Below are positions 42,476 through 50,705 of a stretch of 64,000 nt of DNA, one piece after another (positions within the stretch are counted from its first letter, which is position 1; every line of letters begins with the position of its first letter). Both the position numbers and the translations under genes were made by a program. The stretch is from Orrella sp037026685 (GTDB lineage Bacteria; Pseudomonadota; Gammaproteobacteria; Burkholderiales; Burkholderiaceae_B), in NCBI RefSeq assembly GCF_037026685.1, contig NZ_JBANET010000005.1, forward strand, positions 186,001-250,000, written 5' to 3'. The notes beneath the pieces were generated by a model. It made no database searches, had not been told where the DNA came from, and was given only the letters and a program-made list of their open reading frames with translations.

Positions 42476-43792
42476 ATGGACGCAACGACCGCAACCCTTA
42501 TCGCCACCGGCCTGATCTTCGTATTGCTGCTGCTGGGCGTGCCGGTATTCGCCGCCCTGGGCCTGGCCGGCGTGGCCGGCATCGTCATGATCGAGGACCT
42601 GGCCTTCGTCCTGAACCGCCTGAAGTCATTTTCCTATGCCCAGTCGGCCTCGTACCTGCTGACGGTGATCCCGCTGTTCATCCTGATGGGCGCTTTCGCC
42701 CACCATGCTGGCATCGGCTCGCGCCTGTTCGGCGTGGCCCGCAACTGGGTGGGCCATCTGCGCGGCGGGCTGGCCATGGCCAGCGTGCTGACCTGCGCCG
42801 GTTTCGCCGCGACCTCCGGCTCGAGCGTGGCCACGGCCGCCACGGTGGGCGCGGTGGCGATCCCCGAAATGAAGAAATCCGGCTACGACCCGCGCCTGTC
42901 GGCCGGGGCCATCGCGGCGGGCGGGGTGCTGGGCGTGCTGATTCCGCCCAGCGTACTGCTGATTTTCTATGCCGCGCTGACCGAGGTCTCGGCGGGCAAG
43001 ATGCTGGTGGCGGGGGTGCTGCCCGGCCTGCTGTCCACGCTGGTCTTCATCGTCGGGATCTGGGCGGTGACGGCCAGCGGCAAGGTGCCGGCCCCGGCCG
43101 TGCCCCGCCAGGGCTGGAGGGTGCGGCTGGCCTCGCTCAAGGATGGCTGGCAGGTGCTGGCGCTCTTTCTGATCGTGCTGGGCGGCATCTACCTGGGCGT
43201 GGTGACCGCCACCGAGGCCGCCGCCGTGGGCGCCTTCGCGGCTTTGCTGATGCTGTTGTGCGCGCGGCAGGCCAGGCCCGCGCTGGGACGCCGGCTCTAC
43301 GAGAGCTTTCGCAGCGCCATCACCACCACCGTGATGGTGCTGTTCGCCATGCTGGGCGCGGGCCTGTTCAGCCTTTTCCTGAGCCTGGCGCAGATCCCGC
43401 AGCAGATCGCCGAGGCCGTCGTGGCGTCGAACGTGCCGCCGCTGCTGATCGTGGCGCTGCTGCTGCTGTCCTATTTCCCGCTGGGCATGTTCCTTGATGC
43501 CTTCTCGATGCTGGTCATTACCTTGCCGATCATGTTCCCCACCGTGGTGTCGCTGGGCTTCGATCCGATCTGGTTCGGCATCCTGGCGGTAAAGATGTGC
43601 GAGATCGGCCTGATCACGCCTCCGGTGGGGCTGAACGTCTTCGTCATCGCCGGCATCGACCGCAGCACGCCGCTGACGCGGATATTCCAGGGCGCCTGGT
43701 GGTTCGTCATCATGGAGTTCGTGGCCACAGCGATCCTGTTCGCGTTTCCGGCCATCGTCACCGTATTGCCCGAGATGATGCTGGGCAAGTAG
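42476..43792 (+). CDS. dctM: TRAP transporter large membrane subunit DctM
   Basis: This 438-aa inner-membrane carrier has about 11-12 hydrophobic segments. Signatures include LLGVPVFAALGLAGVAG, ATSGSSVATAATVGAVAIPE, the GGVLGVLIPPSVLLIFYA loop and ITPPVGLNVFVIAGI near the C-terminus. The ATG at 42476 follows AAGGAG and matches the family start; the frame is open upstream only by overlap with dctQ. It ends the thiolase-to-TRAP operon and faces the LuxR-type gene. Confidence 0.94.
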   Translation: MDATTATLIATGLIFVLLLLGVPVFAALGLAGVAGIVMIEDLAFVLNRLKSFSYAQSASYLLTVIPLFILMGAFAHHAGIGSRLFGVARNWVGHLRGGLAMASVLTCAGFAATSGSSVATAATVGAVAIPEMKKSGYDPRLSAGAIAAGGVLGVLIPPSVLLIFYAALTEVSAGKMLVAGVLPGLLSTLVFIVGIWAVTASGKVPAPAVPRQGWRVRLASLKDGWQVLALFLIVLGGIYLGVVTATEAAAVGAFAALLMLLCARQARPALGRRLYESFRSAITTTVMVLFAMLGAGLFSLFLSLAQIPQQIAEAVVASNVPPLLIVALLLLSYFPLGMFLDAFSMLVITLPIMFPTVVSLGFDPIWFGILAVKMCEIGLITPPVGLNVFVIAGIDRSTPLTRIFQGAWWFVIMEFVATAILFAFPAIVTVLPEMMLGK

Positions 43793-43834
43793 CGCCAGCC
43801 CGCGCGGCTGCACTGGCGGCCGCACGGCGGGCGG

Positions 43835-44395
43835 CTAGGTATTGCGGTGGACCATGATGATGCGCGAGACCAGTTCGGCCGTGTTCTTGGCTTCGAGCTT
43901 GCGCATGATGCGGCCCCGGTGCACCTCGACCGTGCGGTGCGAGATGTTCAGCCGCGCGGCGATTTCCTTGCAGCTCAGGCCGTTGACCACGTAGCCGGAA
44001 ATCTCGCGTTCGCGCCGGGTCAGGTTGGCGGTCTTGGCCGGATTGTCGGCGATGCGCTCGAAGCTCCAGATCATCAGTTCGAAGGGATCGTCCGATGTCA
44101 GCGTGATGCCGCGCGCCCGCGCCCAGAATATCTCGCGGCTGCGGTGCTGCATGAAGCGCTCGTCCTCGTAGTAGCAGTTGCGCTGCAGGTGCCGCAGGCA
44201 GCGCTGGCCGATCTCGTGGTAGTCGGCAAACGAGGGATAGAGCTTGAGGATGGATTCGCCCACCAGCTCTTCGCGCTTGTAGCCGAACAGGTGCGCGAAC
44301 GCATGATTGCATTCCGAGATGCGGCGCGCGCTGCACACCACCTGCGGAGCAGGGGACTCCTTGAATGCCAGCAAAGCCAGGTGTTGGTCGCTCAT
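43835..44395 (-). CDS. PAS-LuxR transcriptional regulator
   Basis: This 186-aa cytoplasmic regulator has an N-terminal PAS-like region (VVCSARRISECNHAFAHLFG then YKREELVGESILKLYP). The C-terminal LuxR/GerE helix-turn-helix has LTRREREISGYVVNGLSCKE then IAARLNISHRTVEVHRGRIM. No receiver Asp is seen, so it is not a classical response regulator. The ATG at 44395 has a GGGAG ribosome-binding site. It converges on dctM by 42 nt and may regulate the TRAP operon, though the orientation gives no direct evidence. Confidence 0.88.
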   Translation of the reverse strand: MSDQHLALLAFKESPAPQVVCSARRISECNHAFAHLFGYKREELVGESILKLYPSFADYHEIGQRCLRHLQRNCYYEDERFMQHRSREIFWARARGITLTSDDPFELMIWSFERIADNPAKTANLTRREREISGYVVNGLSCKEIAARLNISHRTVEVHRGRIMRKLEAKNTAELVSRIIMVHRNT

Positions 44396-44471
44396 GCTCG
44401 TCTCCCTTGCGTTTTTCTCCTTGGCGCGCCACCGGAGCCGATTGTAGGTCGGCCCGGCCATCCGGGGGGGC

Positions 44472-45551
44472 CTAGCCCTGCACCAGCCCCAGCCCGTTCA
44501 GCCCGCCCAGCGTGGCCGGCCAATGCCGTTGCCGGGCGCTTTGCAGCAGGATGCGGCCCCAGGCCATCCAGCCGGTCCAGTCGATGCGCTTGTCCCAGGC
44601 CGTGCCCCATGCCTGCAGCGCCGCCAGGCCGTCCGCGGCATGTCCGGCGGCCCCGTCCCAGTCGCCGGCGGTCAGCGCCAGCTGGGCCAGCAGCAGGCGC
44701 GGCTCGCCCACCCAGGGATTGTGCGCGGCGGCCGCCTGCACGATATGGCGCACGCTGTCCATCTCGGTCAGCGGATGCATGCGGGTGATGGCCTGCCAAT
44801 ACAGGGCGCTGGCGGCCGCTTCGTCGGCGGCCTCCAGGGTGGCCGCGCAGCCGCCGAAGGCCGGCGGCACCGGCAGGCCCGTGCCCGAGAGCCGGGCCAC
44901 CGGGCGCAGCAGGCGCGAGAGCATGTGCAGCACGTTGGCCGGCGGCTTGAGCGGCCCCGGCCACAGCGAGGCGGCCCAGTTCGGCGCCAGTTCGCGGCGC
45001 GCCTGGTGCGGATAGCCGGCGAAGATCTCGTCCTGCCAGCTGTGCCACTGCTCGGCCACGTCGGCGGCCGACACGATGGCGAAGGCGGCGACCTCGCGGC
45101 CCGACAGCGCATGGGCCTGGCCGTCCGGACCGGCCAGCGCCAGTCCGGCCGAAAGATCCTCGTCCTGGGCCTGGGCCTGCAGCAGGCGCTGCACGAAGGC
45201 CGTGCGCGGCATGGCGCAGAAGCGATGCACCCATTGCTCGGCCTCCTGGCCCAGCGCCTGGCGCAGCACCTCGCGCTCGCGGTCGCGGTCGAACAGGGTG
45301 AGATCGACGTATTCGTTGCCGTAGACGCTGTGGAACAGGCCCAGCAGGCGCACCTCGCGCGGCTGGTTCCACAGGGCCAGGGTGCGGTAGACGCCCAGCA
45401 GGTGGTGCTTGAACGTGCCGGCCTTGTGCCAGTCCTCGCCGGCGCTGCGCGCGAACAGCAGCGTCAGCAGCTCGGGCAGGTCGGCGTCGATGCCGCTGTA
45501 GTGGTCGGCCAGCAGGTCGCGGGCGTGGGGATGAAGCGTGAATTCGGCCAT
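44472..45551 (-). CDS. Conserved protein of unknown function (possibly DUF6817 type)
   Basis: This 359-aa soluble protein has no signal peptide. The N-terminal half contains HKAGTFKHHLLGVYRTLALW then LLGLFHSVYGNEYVDLTLF, a His-rich pattern resembling DUF6817 proteins and loosely an HD-type fold. The C-terminal half looks like a helical tetratricopeptide-like array (LLLAQLALTAGDWDGAAGHA, then ALQAWGTAWDKRIDW). The ATG at 45551 was preferred over a longer frame with a random-looking N-terminus. Function is unknown; family assignment is from memory. Confidence 0.5.
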   Translation of the reverse strand: MAEFTLHPHARDLLADHYSGIDADLPELLTLLFARSAGEDWHKAGTFKHHLLGVYRTLALWNQPREVRLLGLFHSVYGNEYVDLTLFDRDREREVLRQALGQEAEQWVHRFCAMPRTAFVQRLLQAQAQDEDLSAGLALAGPDGQAHALSGREVAAFAIVSAADVAEQWHSWQDEIFAGYPHQARRELAPNWAASLWPGPLKPPANVLHMLSRLLRPVARLSGTGLPVPPAFGGCAATLEAADEAAASALYWQAITRMHPLTEMDSVRHIVQAAAAHNPWVGEPRLLLAQLALTAGDWDGAAGHAADGLAALQAWGTAWDKRIDWTGWMAWGRILLQSARQRHWPATLGGLNGLGLVQG

Positions 45552-45697
45552 GAGCGCAGTTGCGGGATGATCGTTGTCGCGAAGGCGGCGCCGCCGCGCG
45601 GCGCCATGCCCTCTATTGTCGCCCAACGGCCGGTGCGCCGCAGGGCGCCATCCATCGTAAACTGCGCGCTTTCCTGATCGATACGGAGTCTTTTGCC

Positions 45698-46489
45698 ATG
45701 CGCTTGCGCCATGCCGTGGCCGCCTGGGCGGCCGCCTTTACGTTTGCCCTGCCTGCCACCGCGCAGGAAAAACCCCTGGTGGTCGGCGTCACCGTCGGTC
45801 CCCATGCGCAGATCACCGAGGTCGCGCGCGAGGTGGCCCAGGCGCAGGGGCTGGCCGTGCGCCTGGTCGAATTTAGCGACTTCATCCAGCCCAACGCGGC
45901 CCTGGATGCCGGCGAACTGGACCTGAACATCTACCAGCACCGGCCGTTCCTGGAGGCGCAGAACAAGGCGCGCGGCTACAAGCTGGTGCCCGTGGGCAGC
46001 GCCGTGGTACAGCAGATGGGGGTGTATTCCAAGCGCCACGCCTCCCTCGATGCGCTGCCGCAAGGGGCCACCGTGGCCATCCCCAACGATCCGACCAACG
46101 GCGCGCGGGCCCTGCTGGTGCTGCAGGCCGCCGGCCTGATCGGCCTGAAGCCTGGCGTGACCGTCACGGCTTCGGTGTTCGACATCGTGGAAAATCCCAA
46201 GAAGCTCAGGATCGTGGAGATCGAGGCCGCCCAGCTGCCGCATTCGCTCTCGGACGTCGATGCCGCCGCGGTCAATTCCGCCTACGCCATTCCCGCCGGG
46301 CTGTCGCCGGCCAAGGACGCGCTGGCGCTGGAAAGCCGCGAAGCGCCGTTCGCGGTGGTGCTCATCGCCGCACGCCAGGACAACAAGGACGATCCGCGCG
46401 TGGCGCGCTTCGTCAAGGCCTACCAGTCCGAGCAGGTGCGCCAGTTCGTCGAGCAGACTTTCCCGGGCGCCTATTCGGTGTCCTGGTAA
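45698..46489 (+). CDS. MetQ/NlpA-family substrate-binding protein
   Basis: This 263-aa periplasmic binding protein is of the methionine-type ABC receptor family. It has a signal peptide (MRLRHAVAAWAAAFTFALPA). VGVTVGPHAQI, ELDLNIYQHRPFLEAQNK, VAIPNDPTNGARALLVLQAA and VNSAYAIPAGLSP are clear family stretches. Unlike NlpA lipoproteins it has no lipobox Cys; the signal ends ATAQ, suggesting a soluble periplasmic form. No metN or metI genes are adjacent. Its end overlaps the convergent folB by 19 nt. Confidence 0.85.
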   Translation: MRLRHAVAAWAAAFTFALPATAQEKPLVVGVTVGPHAQITEVAREVAQAQGLAVRLVEFSDFIQPNAALDAGELDLNIYQHRPFLEAQNKARGYKLVPVGSAVVQQMGVYSKRHASLDALPQGATVAIPNDPTNGARALLVLQAAGLIGLKPGVTVTASVFDIVENPKKLRIVEIEAAQLPHSLSDVDAAAVNSAYAIPAGLSPAKDALALESREAPFAVVLIAARQDNKDDPRVARFVKAYQSEQVRQFVEQTFPGAYSVSW

Positions 46490-46854
46490 TCCGGGCCGCG
46501 GGCCACCCGTACCTCCACGCCCACCGCCGCGCAATCCGAGAACGCCATCGGCTTGCTGATGCGCAGCCGCACCGCCTGGATGTCCGGAAAGTCGGCCAGC
46601 AGCCGCCTGGCCACCTGCTCGCACAGCGTCTCGATCAGGTTCACGTGCGCCTGGGTGCATTCCTGCACGATGGCTTCGCGCAGGTGGCGGTAATCGAGCA
46701 CGCTATGGATATCGTGGTCGTTCACGGGGCCGGTCACGCGCAGGTCGATCTCGGCGTCCACGTGCAGCGGCTGGGTGGCGCGGCGTTCGTGTTCGAGGAT
46801 GCCGATGCGGGCATCGAGCGCGAGACGGGAAAAGAAGATGCGGCGGGTGGACAT
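46471..46854 (-). CDS. folB: Dihydroneopterin aldolase
   Basis: FolB cleaves dihydroneopterin in folate synthesis. At 127 aa it is the usual size. Family features are DARIGILEHERRATQPLHVD (with conserved Gly and Glu), VLDYRHLREAIV and LIETLCEQVARRLL. The catalytic Lys is in RLRISKPMAF. It converges on the MetQ-like gene and is divergent from the FAD oxidoreductase gene. Confidence 0.92.
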   Translation of the reverse strand: MSTRRIFFSRLALDARIGILEHERRATQPLHVDAEIDLRVTGPVNDHDIHSVLDYRHLREAIVQECTQAHVNLIETLCEQVARRLLADFPDIQAVRLRISKPMAFSDCAAVGVEVRVARGPDYQDTE

Positions 46855-46931
46855 GATGAAGGCGCGAATGAAGGTGCGCGAATTGTAGTGCGCCCCCGGG
46901 CCGCGCGCCGCGCTGTCTACAATCGCGCTTC

Positions 46932-47900
46932 ATGAAGGGACAGCCGGCATCTGGGATGGAGCTCATGCAGCAGCACGGACACGCGCCGCAAGGCGAAATC
47001 GATGCGGCCATCGTCGGGGCCGGGCCGGCCGGCGCCTCGTGCGCCCTGTGGCTGGCCCGCCTGGGCCTGCGCCCCTTGCTGCTGGAGGCCGGCCACGCGC
47101 CGGGCGGCCTGGAGCGCGACAACCCCTATCCGGACCAGTGGATCGCGGTGCTGCCCGGGGTCACGGGCATGCAGGTGGCGGCCAACATCGGCCAGAGCCT
47201 GCGCGAGGCCGGCGTGCCCATGCGCTTGCGCCAGCAGGTCGTGTCGGCGCGGCGGCACGGGCAGGGCTTCGTGCTGGAGCTGGCCGATGCCGCCGGCGGC
47301 GGCCCCTGGCGGCTGCCGGCGCCGCGCCTGGTGATCGCCAGCGGCGTGCGCCCGCGCGGCCTGGGGCCGGGCGGGTGCTGCGAGCCCGCGCCGGGCGTGC
47401 TGTACGGGCCGGGCAGCCATATCGCCGCGCAGGACTACGCCGGCCTGTCGGTAGCGGTGCTGGGCGGCGGGGACAACGGTTTCGAGAACTACGGCTACGT
47501 GCGCGGCCGGGGCGCGCGCCAGGTGCACCTGTACGCCCGCAGCGTGCGGGCCCAGCGCCAGTGGGTGGCGCGGGCGGACGGGCGCGATGTCTTCCTGGGT
47601 CCGTATGAGGTGGACGTGCGCGCCCGCACCGTCAACGGGCGGCCCTACGACCTGATCCTGGTGTTCCACGGCTGGGCGCCGCAGGCCGGCTTTGCCGATC
47701 CGCTGGGCCTGGTGCGCGATGCGCGCGGCTTCATCCTGACCGATGCCGCCAGCGCCCGGGCCAGCGTGCCCGGGGTCTACGCCATTGGCGAGGCCGCCCA
47801 GCGCATGCATCCTTGCGTGGTCACCGCGCTGGCCGATGGCGTGGTGGCCGCCAAGGCGATCCAGGCCGAGGTGGAATCGGCCCGGCTGGCCGACGGCTAG
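46932..47900 (+). CDS. NAD(P)/FAD-dependent oxidoreductase, thioredoxin-reductase-like without CxxC
   Basis: This 322-aa flavoprotein has an FAD GxGxxG motif (AAIVGAGPAGASCALWLARL, about 22-40) and a second dinucleotide motif (SVAVLGGGDNGFEN, about 173). A C-terminal VYAIGEAAQRMHPCVVTALA closes the fold. The overall shape is that of pyridine nucleotide-disulfide/thioredoxin reductase-like proteins. No CxxC redox pair is present in the NADP domain, so it is probably a ferredoxin reductase-like or other reductase. Start codon could also be a later Met (residue 9 or 12). Confidence 0.8.
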   Translation: MKGQPASGMELMQQHGHAPQGEIDAAIVGAGPAGASCALWLARLGLRPLLLEAGHAPGGLERDNPYPDQWIAVLPGVTGMQVAANIGQSLREAGVPMRLRQQVVSARRHGQGFVLELADAAGGGPWRLPAPRLVIASGVRPRGLGPGGCCEPAPGVLYGPGSHIAAQDYAGLSVAVLGGGDNGFENYGYVRGRGARQVHLYARSVRAQRQWVARADGRDVFLGPYEVDVRARTVNGRPYDLILVFHGWAPQAGFADPLGLVRDARGFILTDAASARASVPGVYAIGEAAQRMHPCVVTALADGVVAAKAIQAEVESARLADG

Positions 47901-47943
47901 CCAGGCGGGCCCCGACGGCCGGCGCGGCGCGCCCGGCCCGGGC

Positions 47944-49704
47944 TCAGTCCAGGCGGCATTCCAGCGGCGCGGGCTCGGCCAGCCGAAGCCTGAACAGGCG
48001 CAGCTCGTCGCGGCGGAATACGTGGATCGCCACGGTATCGCCGGGGCGGTAGCGCTGCAGCAGCGTATCCAGGTTGCCGCCTTCCACCTTGAGTCCGTCG
48101 ATGGCCACCAGCACGTCGCCGGCCGACAGGCCCGCGCGGTGCGCCGCGCCATGCTCGTAGACCGTGGCCAGCGCCACGGATTCGCCCTGGCGGCGCGTGC
48201 GCACGTCCAGGGATGGCAGGCTCGACGCCGCTTTCCAGGTGGTGGATATGCCTTCGGCCGCCAGCAGCGCCTGCAGCGGCACGTCCTCGGTGCCTTCGAC
48301 GTGGCGCCGCAGGAATGGCGCGACGTCCACGCCGGTGGCCTCGCGCACCAGGGCCGCCATCTCGTCCTCGCCCACGCCGCGCTGCGCCGCCCCGGCATAG
48401 AAGTCGCGGCCATAGCGGCGCCACATCAGGCGCATCACGTCATCGAGCGAGCGGCGCCGCCCCGTGGCCTGCCGGATGGTCAGGTCCAGTCCCAGCGCCA
48501 CCAGCGCGCCCTTGGTGTAATAGCTGACCAGGGCGTTGGGCGAGTTCTCGTCCTGCTTGTAATAGCGCGTCCAGGCGTCGTGGGAGCTTTGGGCCACGGA
48601 TTGCTTGCGGCGTCCGGGCGCGCGCATGACGCCGCTGATGGTCTTGCCCAGCAAATCCAGGTAGGCCGAGCGGCCGATCACGCCCGAGCGCAGCAGCAGC
48701 AGGTCGTCGTAGTAGGAGGTGAAGCCCTCGAACACCCACAGCAGGCGGGTATGGCTGGGAGCCTGCAGCCGGTAGGGCACGAAGGCGGCGGGCTTGATGC
48801 GCTTGACGTGCCAGGTGTGGAAATACTCGTGGCTGACCAGGCCCAGGAAGCGGCGGTAGCCCTCGCCCAGCCCGGCCTGCCCGCGCGCGGGCAGGTCCTT
48901 GCGCGCGGCCATGAGCGCGGTGGAAGCGCGATGCTCCAGCCCGCCGTAGCCGTCGGCGGTGACATGGGTCATGAAGACGTAGCGCCGGGCGCTGTCCAGG
49001 AACGGCGCGCGCCGCGTGCGCGGCTCGAAGAAGGCGATCTGCGCCTCGCAGATGCGCCGCACGTCCTGCGCGATGCGCGGCAGGTCCAGGTTGGGCGCCT
49101 GGCCGGTGAAGACCAGTTCGTGCTCGGCGCCGTGGGCGGTAAAGCCGATGACCTGCGGCGTGCCCATTTCGACGGGGTGGTCGATCAGGGCGTCGTAGTC
49201 GGGCGCCAGGTACAGGCCGAAGCCGTGGCGCCGCGCCGCGCCCGGCCAGCCGCGCGCCTCGGGCAGGCTGGTGTAGACCTTCCAGCCGGCGATGCCAGGC
49301 GGCTCGGCCAGGTCCAGCAGGCAGGGCAGCATGTCCTGGCCATGCACGCGCAGGAAAACGCTGGTGCCGTTGAAAAAGCCGTGGCTCTCGTCCAGGTGCG
49401 CGCCGCGCACCGACAGGTCCCAGGCGTAGACCGTGTACTCCAGCACCAGCGGCCCGGCGCACGGCGCGGCGCGCCAGCTGTGGTCGCCGATCTTTTGCAG
49501 CGGCACCGCGCGCCGGCCGGCGCGCGCGGACAGGGTTTCTATCTGGCGCGAGAAATCGCGGATCAGGTAGCTGCCCGGGATCCAGGCGGGCAGCGAAACC
49601 ACCTGCCCGTCCGGGTCGGGCGCCTCGATGGCCAGCGTGACGCGAAAGCGGTGGCCTGCCGGATCGTAAGGCTGCAGGCGGTAAAGTAGGGGCTTGTTCT
49701 GCAT
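47944..49704 (-). CDS. M61-family metallopeptidase with PDZ domain
   Basis: This 586-aa peptidase of the M61 (glycyl aminopeptidase-like) family has the zinc motif HEYFHTWHVKRIKP (HExxH, about 290) and FEGFTSYYDDLLLLRSG with the third-ligand Glu. The N-terminus contains WIPGSYLIRDFSRQI, typical of M61. A C-terminal PDZ domain is seen in AHRAGLSAGDVLVAIDGLKV (about 525). No signal peptide is evident, so the protein is probably cytoplasmic. It is divergent from the enoyl-CoA hydratase gene 45 nt away. Confidence 0.92.
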   Translation of the reverse strand: MQNKPLLYRLQPYDPAGHRFRVTLAIEAPDPDGQVVSLPAWIPGSYLIRDFSRQIETLSARAGRRAVPLQKIGDHSWRAAPCAGPLVLEYTVYAWDLSVRGAHLDESHGFFNGTSVFLRVHGQDMLPCLLDLAEPPGIAGWKVYTSLPEARGWPGAARRHGFGLYLAPDYDALIDHPVEMGTPQVIGFTAHGAEHELVFTGQAPNLDLPRIAQDVRRICEAQIAFFEPRTRRAPFLDSARRYVFMTHVTADGYGGLEHRASTALMAARKDLPARGQAGLGEGYRRFLGLVSHEYFHTWHVKRIKPAAFVPYRLQAPSHTRLLWVFEGFTSYYDDLLLLRSGVIGRSAYLDLLGKTISGVMRAPGRRKQSVAQSSHDAWTRYYKQDENSPNALVSYYTKGALVALGLDLTIRQATGRRRSLDDVMRLMWRRYGRDFYAGAAQRGVGEDEMAALVREATGVDVAPFLRRHVEGTEDVPLQALLAAEGISTTWKAASSLPSLDVRTRRQGESVALATVYEHGAAHRAGLSAGDVLVAIDGLKVEGGNLDTLLQRYRPGDTVAIHVFRRDELRLFRLRLAEPAPLECRLD

Positions 49705-49749
49705 GGCGCTATCTTACTTCCCACCCATCCCTGCAAGAGGAGACATCCC

Positions 49750-50526
49750 ATGAGCGAATCCCTGGTGCTGACCGAGACGCGCGGGCGCGTGGCGCTGCTT
49801 ACGCTCAACCGTCCCAAGGCGCTGAACGCCCTGAACGACGACCTGATGAACCAGTTGGGCGAGGCGCTGCTGCGCTTCGATGCCGACGATGCGGTGGGCG
49901 CCATCGTCATCACCGGCAGCGAAAAGGCCTTTGCGGCGGGGGCGGATATCGGCGCCATGCAGCAATGGGACTACATGGATGTCTATCGCGGCGATTTCAT
50001 CACCCGCAACTGGGAGACCCTGCGGCGCGTGCGCAAGCCGGTGATCGCCGCCGTGGCCGGCTATGCGCTGGGCGGGGGCTGCGAGCTGGCCATGATGTGC
50101 GACATCGTCATCGCCGCCGAAACCGCCAAGTTCGGCCAGCCCGAGATCAAGCTGGGCCTGATCCCGGGCGCCGGCGGCACGCAGCGCCTGCCGCGCGCGG
50201 TGGGCAAGGCCAAGGCCATGGACCTGGTGCTGACCGCGCGTACCATGGACGCGCAGGAAGCCGAGCGTTCGGGGCTGGTCTCGCGCGTGGTGCCCGCCGA
50301 GCGGCTGCTGGACGAGGCGATGGAGGCGGCCACGGTGATCGCCTCGATGTCGCTGCCCTCGGTGCTGATGGCCAAGGAAAGCGTCAACCGCGCCTACGAG
50401 TCGTCGCTGGCCGAAGGCGTGCTGTTCGAGCGCCGCGTGTTCCACTCGCTGTTCGCCACGGCCGACAAGACCGAGGGCACCACCGCGTTCGTCGAGAAGC
50501 GCAAGCCCGACTTCAAGCACCGCTGA
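49750..50526 (+). CDS. Enoyl-CoA hydratase/isomerase
   Basis: This 258-aa crotonase-fold enzyme hydrates 2-enoyl-CoA. It has FAAGADIGAMQ (oxyanion and CoA region), the YALGGGCELAMMCDIVIAAE helix with the first catalytic Glu, and GQPEIKLGLIPGAGGTQRL with the second. Both Glu residues are present, so hydratase activity is likely. The AAGAGGAG box before the ATG fixes the start. No partner beta-oxidation gene is adjacent. Confidence 0.94.
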   Translation: MSESLVLTETRGRVALLTLNRPKALNALNDDLMNQLGEALLRFDADDAVGAIVITGSEKAFAAGADIGAMQQWDYMDVYRGDFITRNWETLRRVRKPVIAAVAGYALGGGCELAMMCDIVIAAETAKFGQPEIKLGLIPGAGGTQRLPRAVGKAKAMDLVLTARTMDAQEAERSGLVSRVVPAERLLDEAMEAATVIASMSLPSVLMAKESVNRAYESSLAEGVLFERRVFHSLFATADKTEGTTAFVEKRKPDFKHR

Positions 50527-50705
50527 GGGCGGGCGGCGCTGAGACCTATTGATACCTTTGTCCTATACCTTGTTTCAGCCTCTTTGAATAAGCTGAAAAA
50601 CCTGATCCCGGGCCGTGGCCAGGCGGGTCCCCAGGCGCTGCGCTGCGCCGGCAGGAAGGGGGAGATGGTGCGGTCCGCAAGGCAACAAGCACAAAGGAGT
50701 CCCTC

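Noticed and set aside
46471..46489. Overlap of the MetQ-like gene and folB as a possible antisense regulatory feature
   Set aside because: A 19-nt convergent overlap is common in compact genomes.
50573..50598. Inverted repeat TTTCAGC / GCTGAAA before the DUF1254 gene
   Set aside because: A 7-bp stem with a 12-nt loop and no T-run on the relevant strand; too weak to call a terminator or operator.
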